Part shown: piece after piece, positions 44,227 to 53,597 of the stretch | Layout of the letters: each line of letters begins with the position of its first letter | How positions within the stretch are numbered: position 1 is the first letter of the stretch | Source of the DNA: Pseudarthrobacter sp. W1I19 | Lineage (GTDB): Bacteria > Actinomycetota > Actinomycetes > Actinomycetales > Micrococcaceae | DNA length: 64,000 bases | Direction: 5' to 3' | Assembly: GCF_030817835.1 (NCBI RefSeq) | Contig: NZ_JAUSZR010000001.1 | Location: forward strand, 3,410,001-3,474,000 | The notes under the pieces: model-generated | The model's input: the letters and a program-made list of their open reading frames with translations, nothing else | Told to the model about the DNA's origin: nothing | The model's database searches: none | Program-made: the position numbers and the translations under genes

Positions 44227-46257
44227 TTAACCACTGGTGGGCCCAGCTTCCACTGCCTGCCCTGTTGGCCGGGGACTGTTCCATGCGACGGCGGCCCCGG
44301 CCTGTTGAAGCCCGGTCCCTGCATCGCCGGCCCGGCCCGCGAGCCGGACAGCAGCAAGTCCGGCAGCGGCTGCCCAGGCCTGGGGCGAGCCAGCGTGGTG
44401 GTACTGAACTGGCACGGGGAAATCTGTGCGGGAGAACCCGGCGAACAGCTCCGGAAGCGTGTTTCCGAAGTGCGCTGCCGCCTCCCGCATGGCACCTGCG
44501 ACCTTCCGCGCCTCGTCCAGAAAGCCATACGCTGCCATACCCTCGGCCGCCAGCATCGTGTCATGGGGCCACACGGAGCCATTGTGGTATGACATCGGGT
44601 GGTAGTAGTGCTGGCCGGCGGCGAGCGTGCGGATGCCCCAGCCCGTGAAGAAGTCGTCCTGGAGAAGCCGCGAGGTCACCGACCGCGCATCATCAGCATC
44701 AAGGATTCCCGTCCAGAGAAGATGCCCCGCGTTGGAGGCCAGCGCGTCCACCCGGCGCCCTTCACCATCCACTGCCAGCGCCGGGAAGCGGTGCTGCTCC
44801 ATCCAGAACTCTTTGCGGAACCGGGTCTTCAGTGCGTCCGCGAGCGCATGCAGCGCTTCGGCCCATGCGGGGTCCCCCCACTGCCCTGCCGCGAGGCCGG
44901 CGCACTCCCGCAGACCGCGCCACGTGTAGCCCTGGACCTCGGCGAGTGCGATGGCGCCTACCGGTTCACGGCCGTCCGCGCCGGCAACGGCATCGAATGA
45001 GTCCTTCCAGCCTTGGTGGAGCAGCCCCTTGGGGTCAGGGGTGTAGCGGACAAAACCGGTATCCCACAGGCCGCCGTGGCCGAGGATCCAGTCCACGGCC
45101 TCCCGGGCCGGCTCCTCGAGTTCGCGGAGCAACCCGGGATCCTCCACGTTGCCCAAGGCCATCAGGAACAAGGGGGTGGCATCCACAGTGCCGTAGTACC
45201 TGCCGTAGGGAACAGCCCCAAGTTGGGCCAGTTCGCTGACCCGCACCTCATGCACTATTTTCCCCGGCTGTTCTACCCGCCCGGGGTCCTCAACTGCGCC
45301 CTGGGTGGCGGCGAGGGCGCGCAGGACGTCGCCGAGCATCGCGGGCCGTTCGGCCCCGGCCAGCAGTGAGGTCAACAGGGAGTCGCGGCCAAAAAGCGTG
45401 AGGAACCAGGGCAGCCCGGCCGCAGGGATGGTCAGTGCGGGGTCAATCGGACACGGCATGAGCAACGAGTCCAGGTCCAAAAGGCTCTGGCGTGCCAATG
45501 GTCCCGTCTGATCAGCAGTTCCGCCAGTCGCGGCGCCCGCAGTAGCGGCCCTGGCAGCCAGTCCACCACCAGTGGACGCGCAGGGACGGCTCTCGCTGGT
45601 GGACAGGGCAGCGAGAGTCAGGGCACGGGTTTCCCCGGCGGCCAGCGGCAGCTCCCATGACAGAACGGCACCCACGAAGCGCCCGGCCACCCGTTCGCGC
45701 AGGATTTCCGGGACGATACTGGCTGTCAGTTGGACGCCGGCGGTGAAGGTCCGCTCCCCCACGGTATGGGTGTAGTCAAAGGTGAGCGAGCCCTCGTCAA
45801 GGACTGTGAGGCTGGTGGCCGCGCCGCTGAGGTCGAAGTTGCGTCCGTCAGTGCGGACCGTGAATTGGTCAGCGAAGTCGGTGCCGGCGCGCAGGACCAG
45901 CCGCGCCGTCATGGGTTCCCTGCCAAGGTTGCGGATGGACAGGGTCTCGGTGAGTCCGTCGGCGGCGAGGTCCTGGGTGCGGAGGACGAAGAGATCGTGC
46001 GTCTGGTTTCGCCGGGCTGCGGGGCTGAGGGCAGTGTGGCGGCGGCCTGGTTCGAGGACTCTGCCCACGTCCCAGAAGGTGGATTCGTTGATTTCCACGA
46101 TCCACCGGGACAGGAGGCGCGTGTCTGCCACATAGAGCCCCTCAGTGCCCTGAGCAGGAGAATCGGCGCGGCCCACGCTGCCGTCAGCTCCGCCGCGCAT
46201 CATGGCACCGTGGGCCACGAGTACGGAAACTGCCGATGGCGGGGCGGTTGCGGTCAT
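44227..46257 (-). CDS. glycogen debranching-type amylo-alpha-1,6-glucosidase (GH133-like)
   Basis: 676 aa. An N-terminal beta-rich domain (about 1-260; GLYVADTRLLSRWIVEINES) as in glycogen-debranching N-terminal domains is followed by an (alpha/alpha)6 barrel. The barrel has PWFLTLFGRDSLLTSL (about 275-290), the acidic segment GWKDSFDAV and YHNGSVWPHDTML. It should hydrolyse alpha-linked glucose or related units from oligosaccharides in the cytoplasm, since no signal peptide is seen. Its ATG overlaps the GH63-like gene stop (ATGA), and all five genes from 43989 to 49446 run as one coupled set. Confidence 0.88.
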   Translation of the reverse strand: MTATAPPSAVSVLVAHGAMMRGGADGSVGRADSPAQGTEGLYVADTRLLSRWIVEINESTFWDVGRVLEPGRRHTALSPAARRNQTHDLFVLRTQDLAADGLTETLSIRNLGREPMTARLVLRAGTDFADQFTVRTDGRNFDLSGAATSLTVLDEGSLTFDYTHTVGERTFTAGVQLTASIVPEILRERVAGRFVGAVLSWELPLAAGETRALTLAALSTSESRPCASTGGGLAARAATAGAATGGTADQTGPLARQSLLDLDSLLMPCPIDPALTIPAAGLPWFLTLFGRDSLLTSLLAGAERPAMLGDVLRALAATQGAVEDPGRVEQPGKIVHEVRVSELAQLGAVPYGRYYGTVDATPLFLMALGNVEDPGLLRELEEPAREAVDWILGHGGLWDTGFVRYTPDPKGLLHQGWKDSFDAVAGADGREPVGAIALAEVQGYTWRGLRECAGLAAGQWGDPAWAEALHALADALKTRFRKEFWMEQHRFPALAVDGEGRRVDALASNAGHLLWTGILDADDARSVTSRLLQDDFFTGWGIRTLAAGQHYYHPMSYHNGSVWPHDTMLAAEGMAAYGFLDEARKVAGAMREAAAHFGNTLPELFAGFSRTDFPVPVQYHHAGSPQAWAAAAGLAAVRLAGRAGDAGTGLQQAGAAVAWNSPRPTGQAVEAGPTSG

Positions 46258-47591
46258 GGCCTGCTCCGCTGATAGGTGGTTTCCAGCGCCAGCGCCGCTG
46301 TCCAGCTGAAGCTGCGGGTGCCGTGTGCCGCGCCGGTCCACGGGTCCACATATTCCGGAAATTCGTGTTCGACGGCGAGCCTGCCGATATTGCCGCGGAG
46401 GAAATCCGCCTGGTCCGTTTGTCCGAGCCCTTCCAGCGCCTCAGCCACCATCCAGGACATGTTGAACCAGGCAGGCCCCCGCCAGTAGAGGGCAGGGTTG
46501 TGGTCCTCTGCCGTGGCGTCGTAGCTGGGCACCAGAAGGGCGTTGCCTGCCATAAAGCGGGGTCCGTTCAGCGTTGCGAGCAGCTCATCAGCATGGGCGT
46601 TTCCCGGCAAAAGCAGCGGGACGAGGCCGTTGATGGTGGCCTTGCGGATAACGCTTCCGTCCGTCACGTCGCGCGCCGAGTAGCAGCCCAGTTCCGGAAC
46701 GTAGAGCTCCTCCAGGGCCGCAGTGATGAGCTTGGCCCGCTTCCGGTGGGGGGTTCCGGGCAGGCCCAGTTCCGCGGCGATGTCCGCCAACGCGAGTTCC
46801 GAAACGGCGAGCAGGGTGTTAAAGAGCGGATCCTCCATCAGAAAGGGGTAGTCAGTGTCTGCGTCGTCACAGTTGTGGTCACGGTAGCGTTCGGCCATCC
46901 AGAAGTACTTGCCGTACTCCTTCTGGCTGGGCCGCTCTCCGGGGTCGGCGTGCCGGAGGTCGGGGCGCTTCAGCTCCGTTTTGCAGTCTGCCGGGACGCG
47001 GGTCATGGCTGTGTCCCAGAGCGGTGAGTTATCAGTGCCGGATTCCCAGGGGTGCACAATGGCGGCCAGGCCGGAATTGCCCCGGTCCCGGCGCCCGGAA
47101 AGGTACGCGTGCCACTGCAGGAGTTTGGGATAGTTGCGCTGAAGGAAGGATCGACGGCGGGACTCGCCGGGATCGGCCTGGTGGATCCTCCACACCGCCC
47201 AGGCATGGTTGGGCGGCTGGACCAGGCCTGCCGTGTCCACTGATGCGGGGGCACCCGGGATGCTGCGGGACTGCCAGAAGGCTGCTCCCGGCGAATACTC
47301 CTGGTCCCGGTGGGGGTCGAAGACAATCTGCGGCAGCCTCCCGTCGTCCCATTGCCCGGCGAAGAGTGCGTCCATCTCCTGCCCGGCCCGGCGCGGCGAG
47401 ATCCTGGCCAGCCCCATGGCGATAAAGGCCGAATCCCAGCTCCACTGGTGCGGGTACAGGCCTGCCGCCGGGACTGTGTGGCTCTTGCGCCAGTTGGCCT
47501 CCAGGACGGCCGTTGACCGGGCTGCGATGATGGGATCGGCAATCGCCACGCCGGTACTGCCGGTTCCGGCGTTTCCTGCACCGCCGGTCAC
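46254..47591 (-). CDS. GH63/MGH-like glycoside hydrolase
   Basis: 445 aa, (alpha/alpha)6 barrel. It has the conserved opening LYPHQWSWDSAFIAMGL (about 46-62), the central HPWESGTDNSPLWD and the C-terminal YWRGPAWFNMSWMV and SFSWTAA. These are the elements of the GH63-like group that includes glucosylglycerate hydrolase of mycobacteria, of the same length. The substrate is probably a small alpha-glucoside or alpha-mannoside. Cytoplasmic. The GTG start overlaps the preceding stop (GTGA). Confidence 0.85.
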   Translation of the reverse strand: MTGGAGNAGTGSTGVAIADPIIAARSTAVLEANWRKSHTVPAAGLYPHQWSWDSAFIAMGLARISPRRAGQEMDALFAGQWDDGRLPQIVFDPHRDQEYSPGAAFWQSRSIPGAPASVDTAGLVQPPNHAWAVWRIHQADPGESRRRSFLQRNYPKLLQWHAYLSGRRDRGNSGLAAIVHPWESGTDNSPLWDTAMTRVPADCKTELKRPDLRHADPGERPSQKEYGKYFWMAERYRDHNCDDADTDYPFLMEDPLFNTLLAVSELALADIAAELGLPGTPHRKRAKLITAALEELYVPELGCYSARDVTDGSVIRKATINGLVPLLLPGNAHADELLATLNGPRFMAGNALLVPSYDATAEDHNPALYWRGPAWFNMSWMVAEALEGLGQTDQADFLRGNIGRLAVEHEFPEYVDPWTGAAHGTRSFSWTAALALETTYQRSRP

Positions 47592-48385
47592 AGGTACCGC
47601 CCCAGCAGGGACGGCACGCGCGGAAGGACGTCCTCCGCGGGACCGGACAACCTGGACTCCAGCGCCACGGTCCCCGCGTAGCCGATCGATTTCAGGGTGG
47701 CGCCGAAGAGCGCCCAGTCCACGTTTCCGGCACCGGGCTCAAGCCGGTTGGAGTCGCTGGCCTGGATATGGCCGATGAACGCGGCGGCGTCCTGGAGTGC
47801 GGCTGCGGGGTCGCTTTCCTCGATGTTCATGTGATACGTGTCCGGTGCCAGGCGCACGGCGTCCTGCCCCACCAGCTTGAGCAGCTGGACGCCGTCAGCG
47901 AGCGTGTTGATCATATGGTCCTCGTAGCGGTTGAGGGGCTCCAGGTAGATCTCCACGCCTTCGGACGCAGCATGCTCGCCGAGCGCTGTAAGGGCTTCCA
48001 CCAGCACAGCAGTGTCCTCCTCGTCAGTGCGTGGTGGCACGAACGGCGGGAGCCGCTTGGAGAACATGCCGTAGGAGGCAGGGGTCATCACTCCGCGTCC
48101 GCCGATCTCGGCCATAACACTCAGCTGGGATTTCAGCTGGACGACGGCGTCCTTCCGGAGTTCGTCGTCGAACGCGCCAATGAAATGGGCCATGTCCACG
48201 CAGGCCGTGGGCATCACCACTCCGGCGGCGCGGGCCCGGCGCAATTCAGGAAGCCTGGCCTGGAACTGCAGGTTTCCGGCGGAGCGGAGTTCGATTCCCC
48301 CGAAGCCCCACGCCAGTGCGTTGCCGAATTTCTCCTCCAGGCTGCCGCCCGGGAGGTGCTGCTCCTGCACGGTAATCATGGTCAT
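47588..48385 (-). CDS. sugar-phosphate isomerase/epimerase-like TIM barrel (AP endonuclease 2 family)
   Basis: 265 aa. The xylose-isomerase-like barrel motifs are visible: FGGIELRSAG, VEIYLEPLNRYEDHMINT (metal-binding Glu), APDTYHMNIEE (Asp/His), FIGHIQASDSNR and ALESRL. Such enzymes isomerise or epimerise keto-sugars or dehydrate inositol derivatives. The neighbouring dehydrogenase suggests sequential oxidation and isomerisation of the released sugar. ATGA overlap with the dehydrogenase gene. Confidence 0.87.
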   Translation of the reverse strand: MTMITVQEQHLPGGSLEEKFGNALAWGFGGIELRSAGNLQFQARLPELRRARAAGVVMPTACVDMAHFIGAFDDELRKDAVVQLKSQLSVMAEIGGRGVMTPASYGMFSKRLPPFVPPRTDEEDTAVLVEALTALGEHAASEGVEIYLEPLNRYEDHMINTLADGVQLLKLVGQDAVRLAPDTYHMNIEESDPAAALQDAAAFIGHIQASDSNRLEPGAGNVDWALFGATLKSIGYAGTVALESRLSGPAEDVLPRVPSLLGRYL

Positions 48386-49446
48386 GAGAACTCCAATACA
48401 ACCTGGAGCGCGGATTGGGGATCCGTGTCCAGCAGTTCATAAGCCTTTGCGGCATCTGTCAGGGAAAAGGTGTGGGTGACAAGCGAGGGGGCATCCAGCA
48501 GCCCCTTGGCAAGATGGTCCACCACGGTCTGCTGAAGCCGCGGGACGGTCCAGCGCGAACGGAGGCGGTTGGGAACGGAGCCGATTTGCGATGCCAGGAG
48601 CTGGACCCTGTTGTGGTGGAACTCTTCGCCGAAGCGCACCCCCGCGGCCTCGCCCTGGTAGAAACCGGCTGCGATGACCGTGCCGTCAGCACCCACCGCC
48701 CGGGTAGCCTCATGGAGCGCCCGGTAGTTTCCGCTGAGTTCGACGGCGACGTCCACGCCCGCACCGCTGGTGATCCTGCGGATAGCGCCAGCCAGCTCCG
48801 GTGACGGGTTCAGGGCGTGTTCGGCGCCCCACGCGAGCGCGCGGTTCCGACGGGCCTCGATGCCGTCCACCGCTATGACCTTGGCCCCGTTCAGGACGGC
48901 GAAGCGCGTGGCCAGCAGCCCGATGACGCCCTGCCCGAAGATGGCCACCGTGGACCCGGGCCCCAGATCGGCAGCAAGGACCGCGCTCAGGGCGATGGCG
49001 CCCACCCGGACAAATGCGCCGGCCAGCGGATCCATGCCTTCCGGCAGCACGTGGCCGCGCAGGGACTCCGCGGCCAGAATCCCCTCGTCACGATGCCCCC
49101 AGATCCCCCACACAACATCGCCAACACGGACCGGAGGAACCTTTTCTGCAGTGCCGGGAGAATGGGCCGCAGTCGGGGCAATCTCCACAACTTCGCCCAC
49201 TTCCGAATAACCCCAGCCGTCCAGTGGATACCCGAGTTCTTCCTGCCCTGGCTGGAAGAGCCGGGATTCCGGGTCCCAGACGGAGGTGAGGTAAGGGTTG
49301 GTACCGCGATAGGCCGTGAGCTCAGTGCCTGCCGAAATACCGGAGTAAATGGTCCGGACCCGCGCCTGCCCCGGCTCCAGCGGGACGGACGGCTGGTCAA
49401 TAACGGCGACGCTGCGCGGTGCGGCGATACGAAGGAAGCGGGACAC
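48382..49446 (-). CDS. zinc-type alcohol/polyol dehydrogenase (MDR family)
   Basis: 354 aa medium-chain dehydrogenase. The N-terminal GroES-like domain (VRTIYSGISAGTELTAYRG) lacks the classical Cys-x-His catalytic zinc pattern. The Rossmann motif VAIFGQGVIGLLATRFA is at about 166-182. Enzymes like this oxidise sugars or sugar-derived bicyclic alcohols. First gene of the minus-strand operon; the start is GTG at 49446. Its promoter lies in the 173-bp gap to the LacI gene, where TTAGC-ATAA-GCGCTAG (about 49503-49518) may be an operator. Confidence 0.85.
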   Translation of the reverse strand: MSRFLRIAAPRSVAVIDQPSVPLEPGQARVRTIYSGISAGTELTAYRGTNPYLTSVWDPESRLFQPGQEELGYPLDGWGYSEVGEVVEIAPTAAHSPGTAEKVPPVRVGDVVWGIWGHRDEGILAAESLRGHVLPEGMDPLAGAFVRVGAIALSAVLAADLGPGSTVAIFGQGVIGLLATRFAVLNGAKVIAVDGIEARRNRALAWGAEHALNPSPELAGAIRRITSGAGVDVAVELSGNYRALHEATRAVGADGTVIAAGFYQGEAAGVRFGEEFHHNRVQLLASQIGSVPNRLRSRWTVPRLQQTVVDHLAKGLLDAPSLVTHTFSLTDAAKAYELLDTDPQSALQVVLEFS

Positions 49447-49619
49447 TTTTGGCGGTCCTTAGGGTGGTGGGAGAGTCCTGAAAGGATGTGACGCAAACGA
49501 CATTAGCATAAGCGCTAGCCAACTTGTGTATAGACGTTAGGCAGAATCTGCAGTAACTTCAACACATGGTTTTGGACTCCCCCGCCGCCCCACCCGCTGC
49601 CTCCGGGAGGATTGGAGGA

Positions 49620-50717
49620 TCAGAAGCGGCGCACGGAAACGGGCAGCTGGACAGTGACCGGCTCACGGCGGGGGCCACCGGCGGCCTCCCCGGCCAGCCG
49701 CTTGAACAGCAGCTCCGCGGCGGCGGCTCCGAGCTCCCGGGGATCGTGGGACATCACACTGAGCGGCACGCCCAGCAGGTCGGCGAGTTCGACGTCGTCA
49801 AAGCTCGCCAGTGCGGGCACGGGTGGGGCGATCCCTGCATCGGTTGCAACGCGGCCGGCCCGCCATTCACAGATGGCCCGCAGCGCGCCCACGGTGGTGC
49901 GGTTGTTGGCGGAGAAAAAGGCCGTGGGCGGATGCGGCCCGGCGAGGAGTGCCGTCACCGCACGGGCCGCCGCCTCCGAACCGCGGACCCGCGCCAGAAG
50001 CCCCTGGTCGAAGCCGAGTCCTGCACCTTCCAACGCCATACAGAAGCCCTGGAACCGGCGCCGCGCTGTGGAGATGCCCTCAACGTCGCCCAGGAACCCT
50101 ATTCGAGCGTGACCGTCGGCAAGGAGCGCCGCGGTCCCGGCGGCAGCTCCGGCGACGTCGTCCACCAGGACCGCATCACACGCCAGGCCGTCCACCGTCC
50201 TGGTGGCGAGAACCAGGGGAATCCCGGCCAGCTGGCGGACCCCCTCCGGATTCAGCCCATTACCCGCAGGAACCAAAATGACACCCTCCAGCTGCCGCCC
50301 GGCGAACTCCGTGAGCAACTGTTCCTCCAGCTCCGGATCCTCCACGCTGCTCCCCAGGACAACCTGCCGGCCGTGCGCGGACGCCACCTCCTGGACACCC
50401 AGGGCGAACCGCCCGTACTAGGGGTTGCCCAGATTCGTGACCGCAATGCCGATCAGGCCCGTGGGTTTGCGCAGGCGCGTGTTCCGGGCATTCTGGTTGG
50501 GCCGGTAACCGAGCTTCTCCACGGCCGCCCTGACCCGCTCCTGCACCTCTGGCAGGACGTTCAGGCCGCCTGCCATGGTGCGGGACACCGTCATCGGACT
50601 GACGCCCGCCAAGGCTGCGACGTCCCGGACGGTCGGGGCAGCCCGCACCGCGGGATCACGCGAGACCGGCGCACCCTGATCCGGCGCGGCGGACGCTTTG
50701 CTGCGGGACATGGTCAT
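49620..50717 (-). pseudogene. LacI-family regulator interrupted by an in-frame TAG
   Basis: Reading from ATG 50717, a LacI helix-turn-helix (TVRDVAALAGVSPMTVSRTM) and hinge (VEKLGYRPNQNARNTRL) lead into GLIGIAVTNLGNP. The next codon is TAG (50418-50420), after which the same frame continues for 266 codons with YGRFALGVQEVA, the complete ligand-binding domain and its end VQLPVSVRRF. LacI proteins normally have an aromatic residue at this place (NP-Y/F-Y/F), so TAC or TAT to TAG explains the stop. A truncated DNA-binding protein without effector domain, an internal restart at a GTG near 50387, or a sequence error are the options. Confidence 0.88.
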
Positions 50718-50767
50718 ACCCAGGAAATTCTTTCGGCAGTGCCGCACGGCAGGTTCCTGCCGGACGC

Positions 50768-50781
50768 TGTCAACGTTACCA
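50768..50781. promoter_or_regulatory. LacI-type operator in the LacI/ROK divergent gap
   Basis: TGTCAACGTTACCA, centred on AACGTT, lies in the 80-bp gap between the broken LacI gene and the ROK kinase gene. It shares AACGTTACCA with the site at 53531-53544. Confidence 0.5.
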
Positions 50782-50797
50782 ACAGCCAGGAGCGCGA

Positions 50798-51778
50798 ATG
50801 AAGAATGACAGCCTGTCCACACCGGTCCTGGAGATCGGCGGGACGCACGTCACCGCGGCCCGGGTCCTGGGGCCGGAGGGCGGCTGGCAGGTCGAGGACG
50901 GCAGCCTGGTGCGGCGGGAATTGGACGCGCATGCTTCCGCAGAGGCCCTGCTGGACGCCCTTGCCAAGGCAGCCCATGAACTGGGCGGCAGCCACAGCGG
51001 CAGGTGGGGCGTGGCATTGCCGGGCCCGTTCGACTATCACCGCGGAATAGCCCTGTACGAACATGTGGGAAAGTTCGACCAGTTGCGGGGCGTGGACGTG
51101 GGAACGCAGCTCGCCCGGCGCCTGGGGCACGAGCTTCGGAGCATGATTTTCCTCAATGACGCCGACGCCTTTGGAATCGGCGAGTTCGCCATGGGCGTCG
51201 CGGGCAACAGCCGGCGCGCCGCCTGCATCACGCTGGGAACCGGCGTGGGATCCTGCTTCCTGGCCGATGGGGTACCCGTAAAGACCGGCCCCGACGTGCC
51301 ACCCGATGGCAGCAGCTACCTCCTGGCATACCAGGGGCGCCCGCTTGAGGACACTGTTTCGCGCCGGGCAATCCGAAGCGCGTACGCTGCAGCGATTGCC
51401 GGCGCCGCCGAACAGCGCGTTGCCGTCGGACAGCACGGCCCCGGCGCTACCCGTGGCACCGGGGCGCCGGACGTGCACAACATTGCTGAGGCCGCCCGGC
51501 GCGGCGACGCCGTGGCAGCCGCGGTGCTGGAGCATGCCTTCGCGGCAGTGGGAGAAGCTGTGGGCCCGTACCTCCACCGCTTCGGTGCCGAAATGCTGGT
51601 CATCGGAGGCTCGATGGCGGGCTCCTGGGACATTGTGGAACCCGCCATCCGACGTGGCCTTGAACGGGCGCACCCCGCACTGGGCACACTGCCCATCAAC
51701 GCCGCGAAGCGTTCCGAGGAGGCGGGCCTGATTGGCGCCGCCTACTGGGCCCGCCGTGCTTCGGTCCCGCGGACATAG
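50798..51778 (+). CDS. ROK-family sugar kinase
   Basis: 326 aa. The N-terminal ATP-binding opening is VLEIGGTHVTAARV and the catalytic region is FLNDADAFGIGEF (Asp base). The second phosphate motif is CITLGTGVGSCFLADG and the C-terminal adenosine motif is VIGGSMAGSW. The zinc-binding CxCG cluster of ROK repressors is absent, and there is no helix-turn-helix, so it is a kinase rather than a regulator. It probably phosphorylates the sugar freed by the hydrolases. ATG behind CAGGAGCG. Its end overlaps the convergent isomerase gene by 37 bp. Confidence 0.88.
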   Translation: MKNDSLSTPVLEIGGTHVTAARVLGPEGGWQVEDGSLVRRELDAHASAEALLDALAKAAHELGGSHSGRWGVALPGPFDYHRGIALYEHVGKFDQLRGVDVGTQLARRLGHELRSMIFLNDADAFGIGEFAMGVAGNSRRAACITLGTGVGSCFLADGVPVKTGPDVPPDGSSYLLAYQGRPLEDTVSRRAIRSAYAAAIAGAAEQRVAVGQHGPGATRGTGAPDVHNIAEAARRGDAVAAAVLEHAFAAVGEAVGPYLHRFGAEMLVIGGSMAGSWDIVEPAIRRGLERAHPALGTLPINAAKRSEEAGLIGAAYWARRASVPRT

Positions 51779-53505
51779 GCCTTCACCGTGGCGAGCTTCT
51801 GGCCCACACCACTGCCGTGCGGCCGGATGGTGTACGCCCCCACCGATGCCGGAATGATAAAGGTTTCGGCATAACTGACCACGAAGGGGGCAAAGCTGCC
51901 GGTGGGGCTTTCCACCACAGCTTCGCTGCCCTCCACCAGGTTCAGTACGTTGACGGTTCCGTTCGTGTGGTGGTCCACGGATCCCGTGAACCAGTGCCGG
52001 CGCACTTCTATGAATTCGAGCTCGTGCAGCCCTGTGCGTTCCTCGGTCCAGCCCGGGCCTGATCCCAGTTCCTGGACCTGGTCCAGCAGCTGTTCCCGCG
52101 CCCATTCCGTATCGCGGTCCCACTGGATGTTCCGGCTGGCGTGGTCCACGTGGATGGGGCGCGGCCGGCCGTCCAGTCCCACCCGGTCCCAGTCCCACAT
52201 TTTGAAGGTGAAGATGTACGGTGTGGCGGATATTTCCAGCACCATGGAGTTGGCGCCGGAGCAGTGCACCGTGCCGGCGGGGATGGAGAAGTGGTCGTGC
52301 TTCTTTGCCGGGAATGCGTTGACGTAATCCTCGGCCGGGAAGTGGGTGCCGCCGTCGGACGCCTTTTTCAGGGCCTTCACCATCTCCTCCGGGTCCGTCC
52401 CGGACTGCAGGCCAAGGTACACCACCGCGTCCGGACCGGCGTCCAGCAGGTAGTAACTCTCATCCTGGGTGTAGTGCATGCCGAACCGGTCCTGGATGTA
52501 GTCCGTCAGCGGGTGGACCTGCAACGAGAGGTTGCCGCCCTCCATGGTGTCCAGGAAATCAAAACGGATGGGGAACTCGGCACCGAAGCGGGCGTAGGTC
52601 CGCGGCCCCAGCAGCGCCGTGGGCTGGGTAAAGACCACGTCCACCGAGGGCAGTTCCACCGCCTCCCCGCCCACGTCCAGCAGGATGCTGTTTTCCTCCG
52701 GAACGCAGTCAAAGCACCAGGCGTAGTTCTCGGCGTCGCTGTCCAGGCCGATGACCTGCTTCATCCACTGGCCGCCCCACACGCCGGGATCAAAAAACGG
52801 CACCACCCGGAAAGGGGCAGCCGCGGCGGCCGCCATCCCCTCGTGGAAAGCATCGCCCGTGATCAGCTTGGCTTGTCCGGTGCCGCGGTTGGTGTCCAGG
52901 ACGTAGTCGACGGCGGGGAACAGTTGCCGCTTATGCCGGTCCGCCACGCGCCATTCCACGAAGAAGCTCCGCTTGTATTTGCGAAGGTTGTCCTCGGCAG
53001 CGTTGTTGCAGCGCCAGTTGGGGGCACCGGCACGCTGCCTCTGCTGAAGTTCCCAGCGCGCCATATCCGCGAGGACCAGGGTCCGCTCCTGCAGCGGCAC
53101 CAGGGCAGCTCCCCAGCCCACCAGGATCACGGGACCGGCCGACGCCGAGGCCTGGCGGCCGAGGTCCGCCAGCCTTTCGGCGTCGTAAAAGTCGCTAAGG
53201 GTGTGGTGGCTCATGACACCGAACACGCGGTCATCGGTGAGGTTGGGGGCAATCAGGGCATCGATGTGGCTGATGGGATGGGCCGCGAGTTCTTCCACGT
53301 TCAGGATCCGGTGTTCCGGGAGGGCCCGGGCGAGGGCCGCCACCAGGTCATCCAGGTCCACGCCGGGATAGGTGTCCACCACAACGGGGCCTTTCCCGGA
53401 CCGGGCGATTTCCCGCCAGGCGTCCTGCCCGGACCATGTCCGATGGTTGCCGGGCACGGTGACGGTGGGGAACTTGTCGTAGCTGCGGGGAGGGTTGTGG
53501 CTCAT
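51742..53505 (-). CDS. class I mannose-6-phosphate isomerase with long N-terminal extension
   Basis: 587 aa, far longer than the usual 310-430 aa. The cupin-type isomerase is the C-terminal part (about 235-575): GWGGQWMKQV-like opening, the metal motif NLSLQVHPL (about 340) and the second His region AGTVHCSGANSMVLEIS. The N-terminal 230 residues (VVVDTYPGVDLDDLVAALA, VILVGWGAALV, FVEWRVADRHKRQLF) resemble a nucleotide-binding alpha/beta domain. It converts mannose 6-phosphate to fructose 6-phosphate, suggesting the oligosaccharide yields mannose. ATG behind GGAAGACG. Confidence 0.85.
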   Translation of the reverse strand: MSHNPPRSYDKFPTVTVPGNHRTWSGQDAWREIARSGKGPVVVDTYPGVDLDDLVAALARALPEHRILNVEELAAHPISHIDALIAPNLTDDRVFGVMSHHTLSDFYDAERLADLGRQASASAGPVILVGWGAALVPLQERTLVLADMARWELQQRQRAGAPNWRCNNAAEDNLRKYKRSFFVEWRVADRHKRQLFPAVDYVLDTNRGTGQAKLITGDAFHEGMAAAAAAPFRVVPFFDPGVWGGQWMKQVIGLDSDAENYAWCFDCVPEENSILLDVGGEAVELPSVDVVFTQPTALLGPRTYARFGAEFPIRFDFLDTMEGGNLSLQVHPLTDYIQDRFGMHYTQDESYYLLDAGPDAVVYLGLQSGTDPEEMVKALKKASDGGTHFPAEDYVNAFPAKKHDHFSIPAGTVHCSGANSMVLEISATPYIFTFKMWDWDRVGLDGRPRPIHVDHASRNIQWDRDTEWAREQLLDQVQELGSGPGWTEERTGLHELEFIEVRRHWFTGSVDHHTNGTVNVLNLVEGSEAVVESPTGSFAPFVVSYAETFIIPASVGAYTIRPHGSGVGQKLATVKAYVRGTEARRAQ

Positions 53506-53530
53506 CGTCTTCCAATCAGGCTAATATTAT

Positions 53531-53544
53531 TGATAACGTTACCA
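53531..53544. promoter_or_regulatory. LacI-type operator between isomerase and GDSL genes
   Basis: TGATAACGTTACCA is symmetric at 12 of 14 positions and closely matches the general LacI/GalR operator. It lies 25 bp upstream of the isomerase start and 53 bp upstream of the GDSL esterase start. Confidence 0.6.
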
Positions 53545-53597
53545 GAACTGCGCTGCTCCACCACGGAAGGCGCTGACAGCGAAGGGCAGGTGCCGCG

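Noticed and set aside
44599..45000. Plus-strand frames within the GH133-like gene
   Set aside because: Shadows of a gene with (alpha/alpha)6-barrel motifs.
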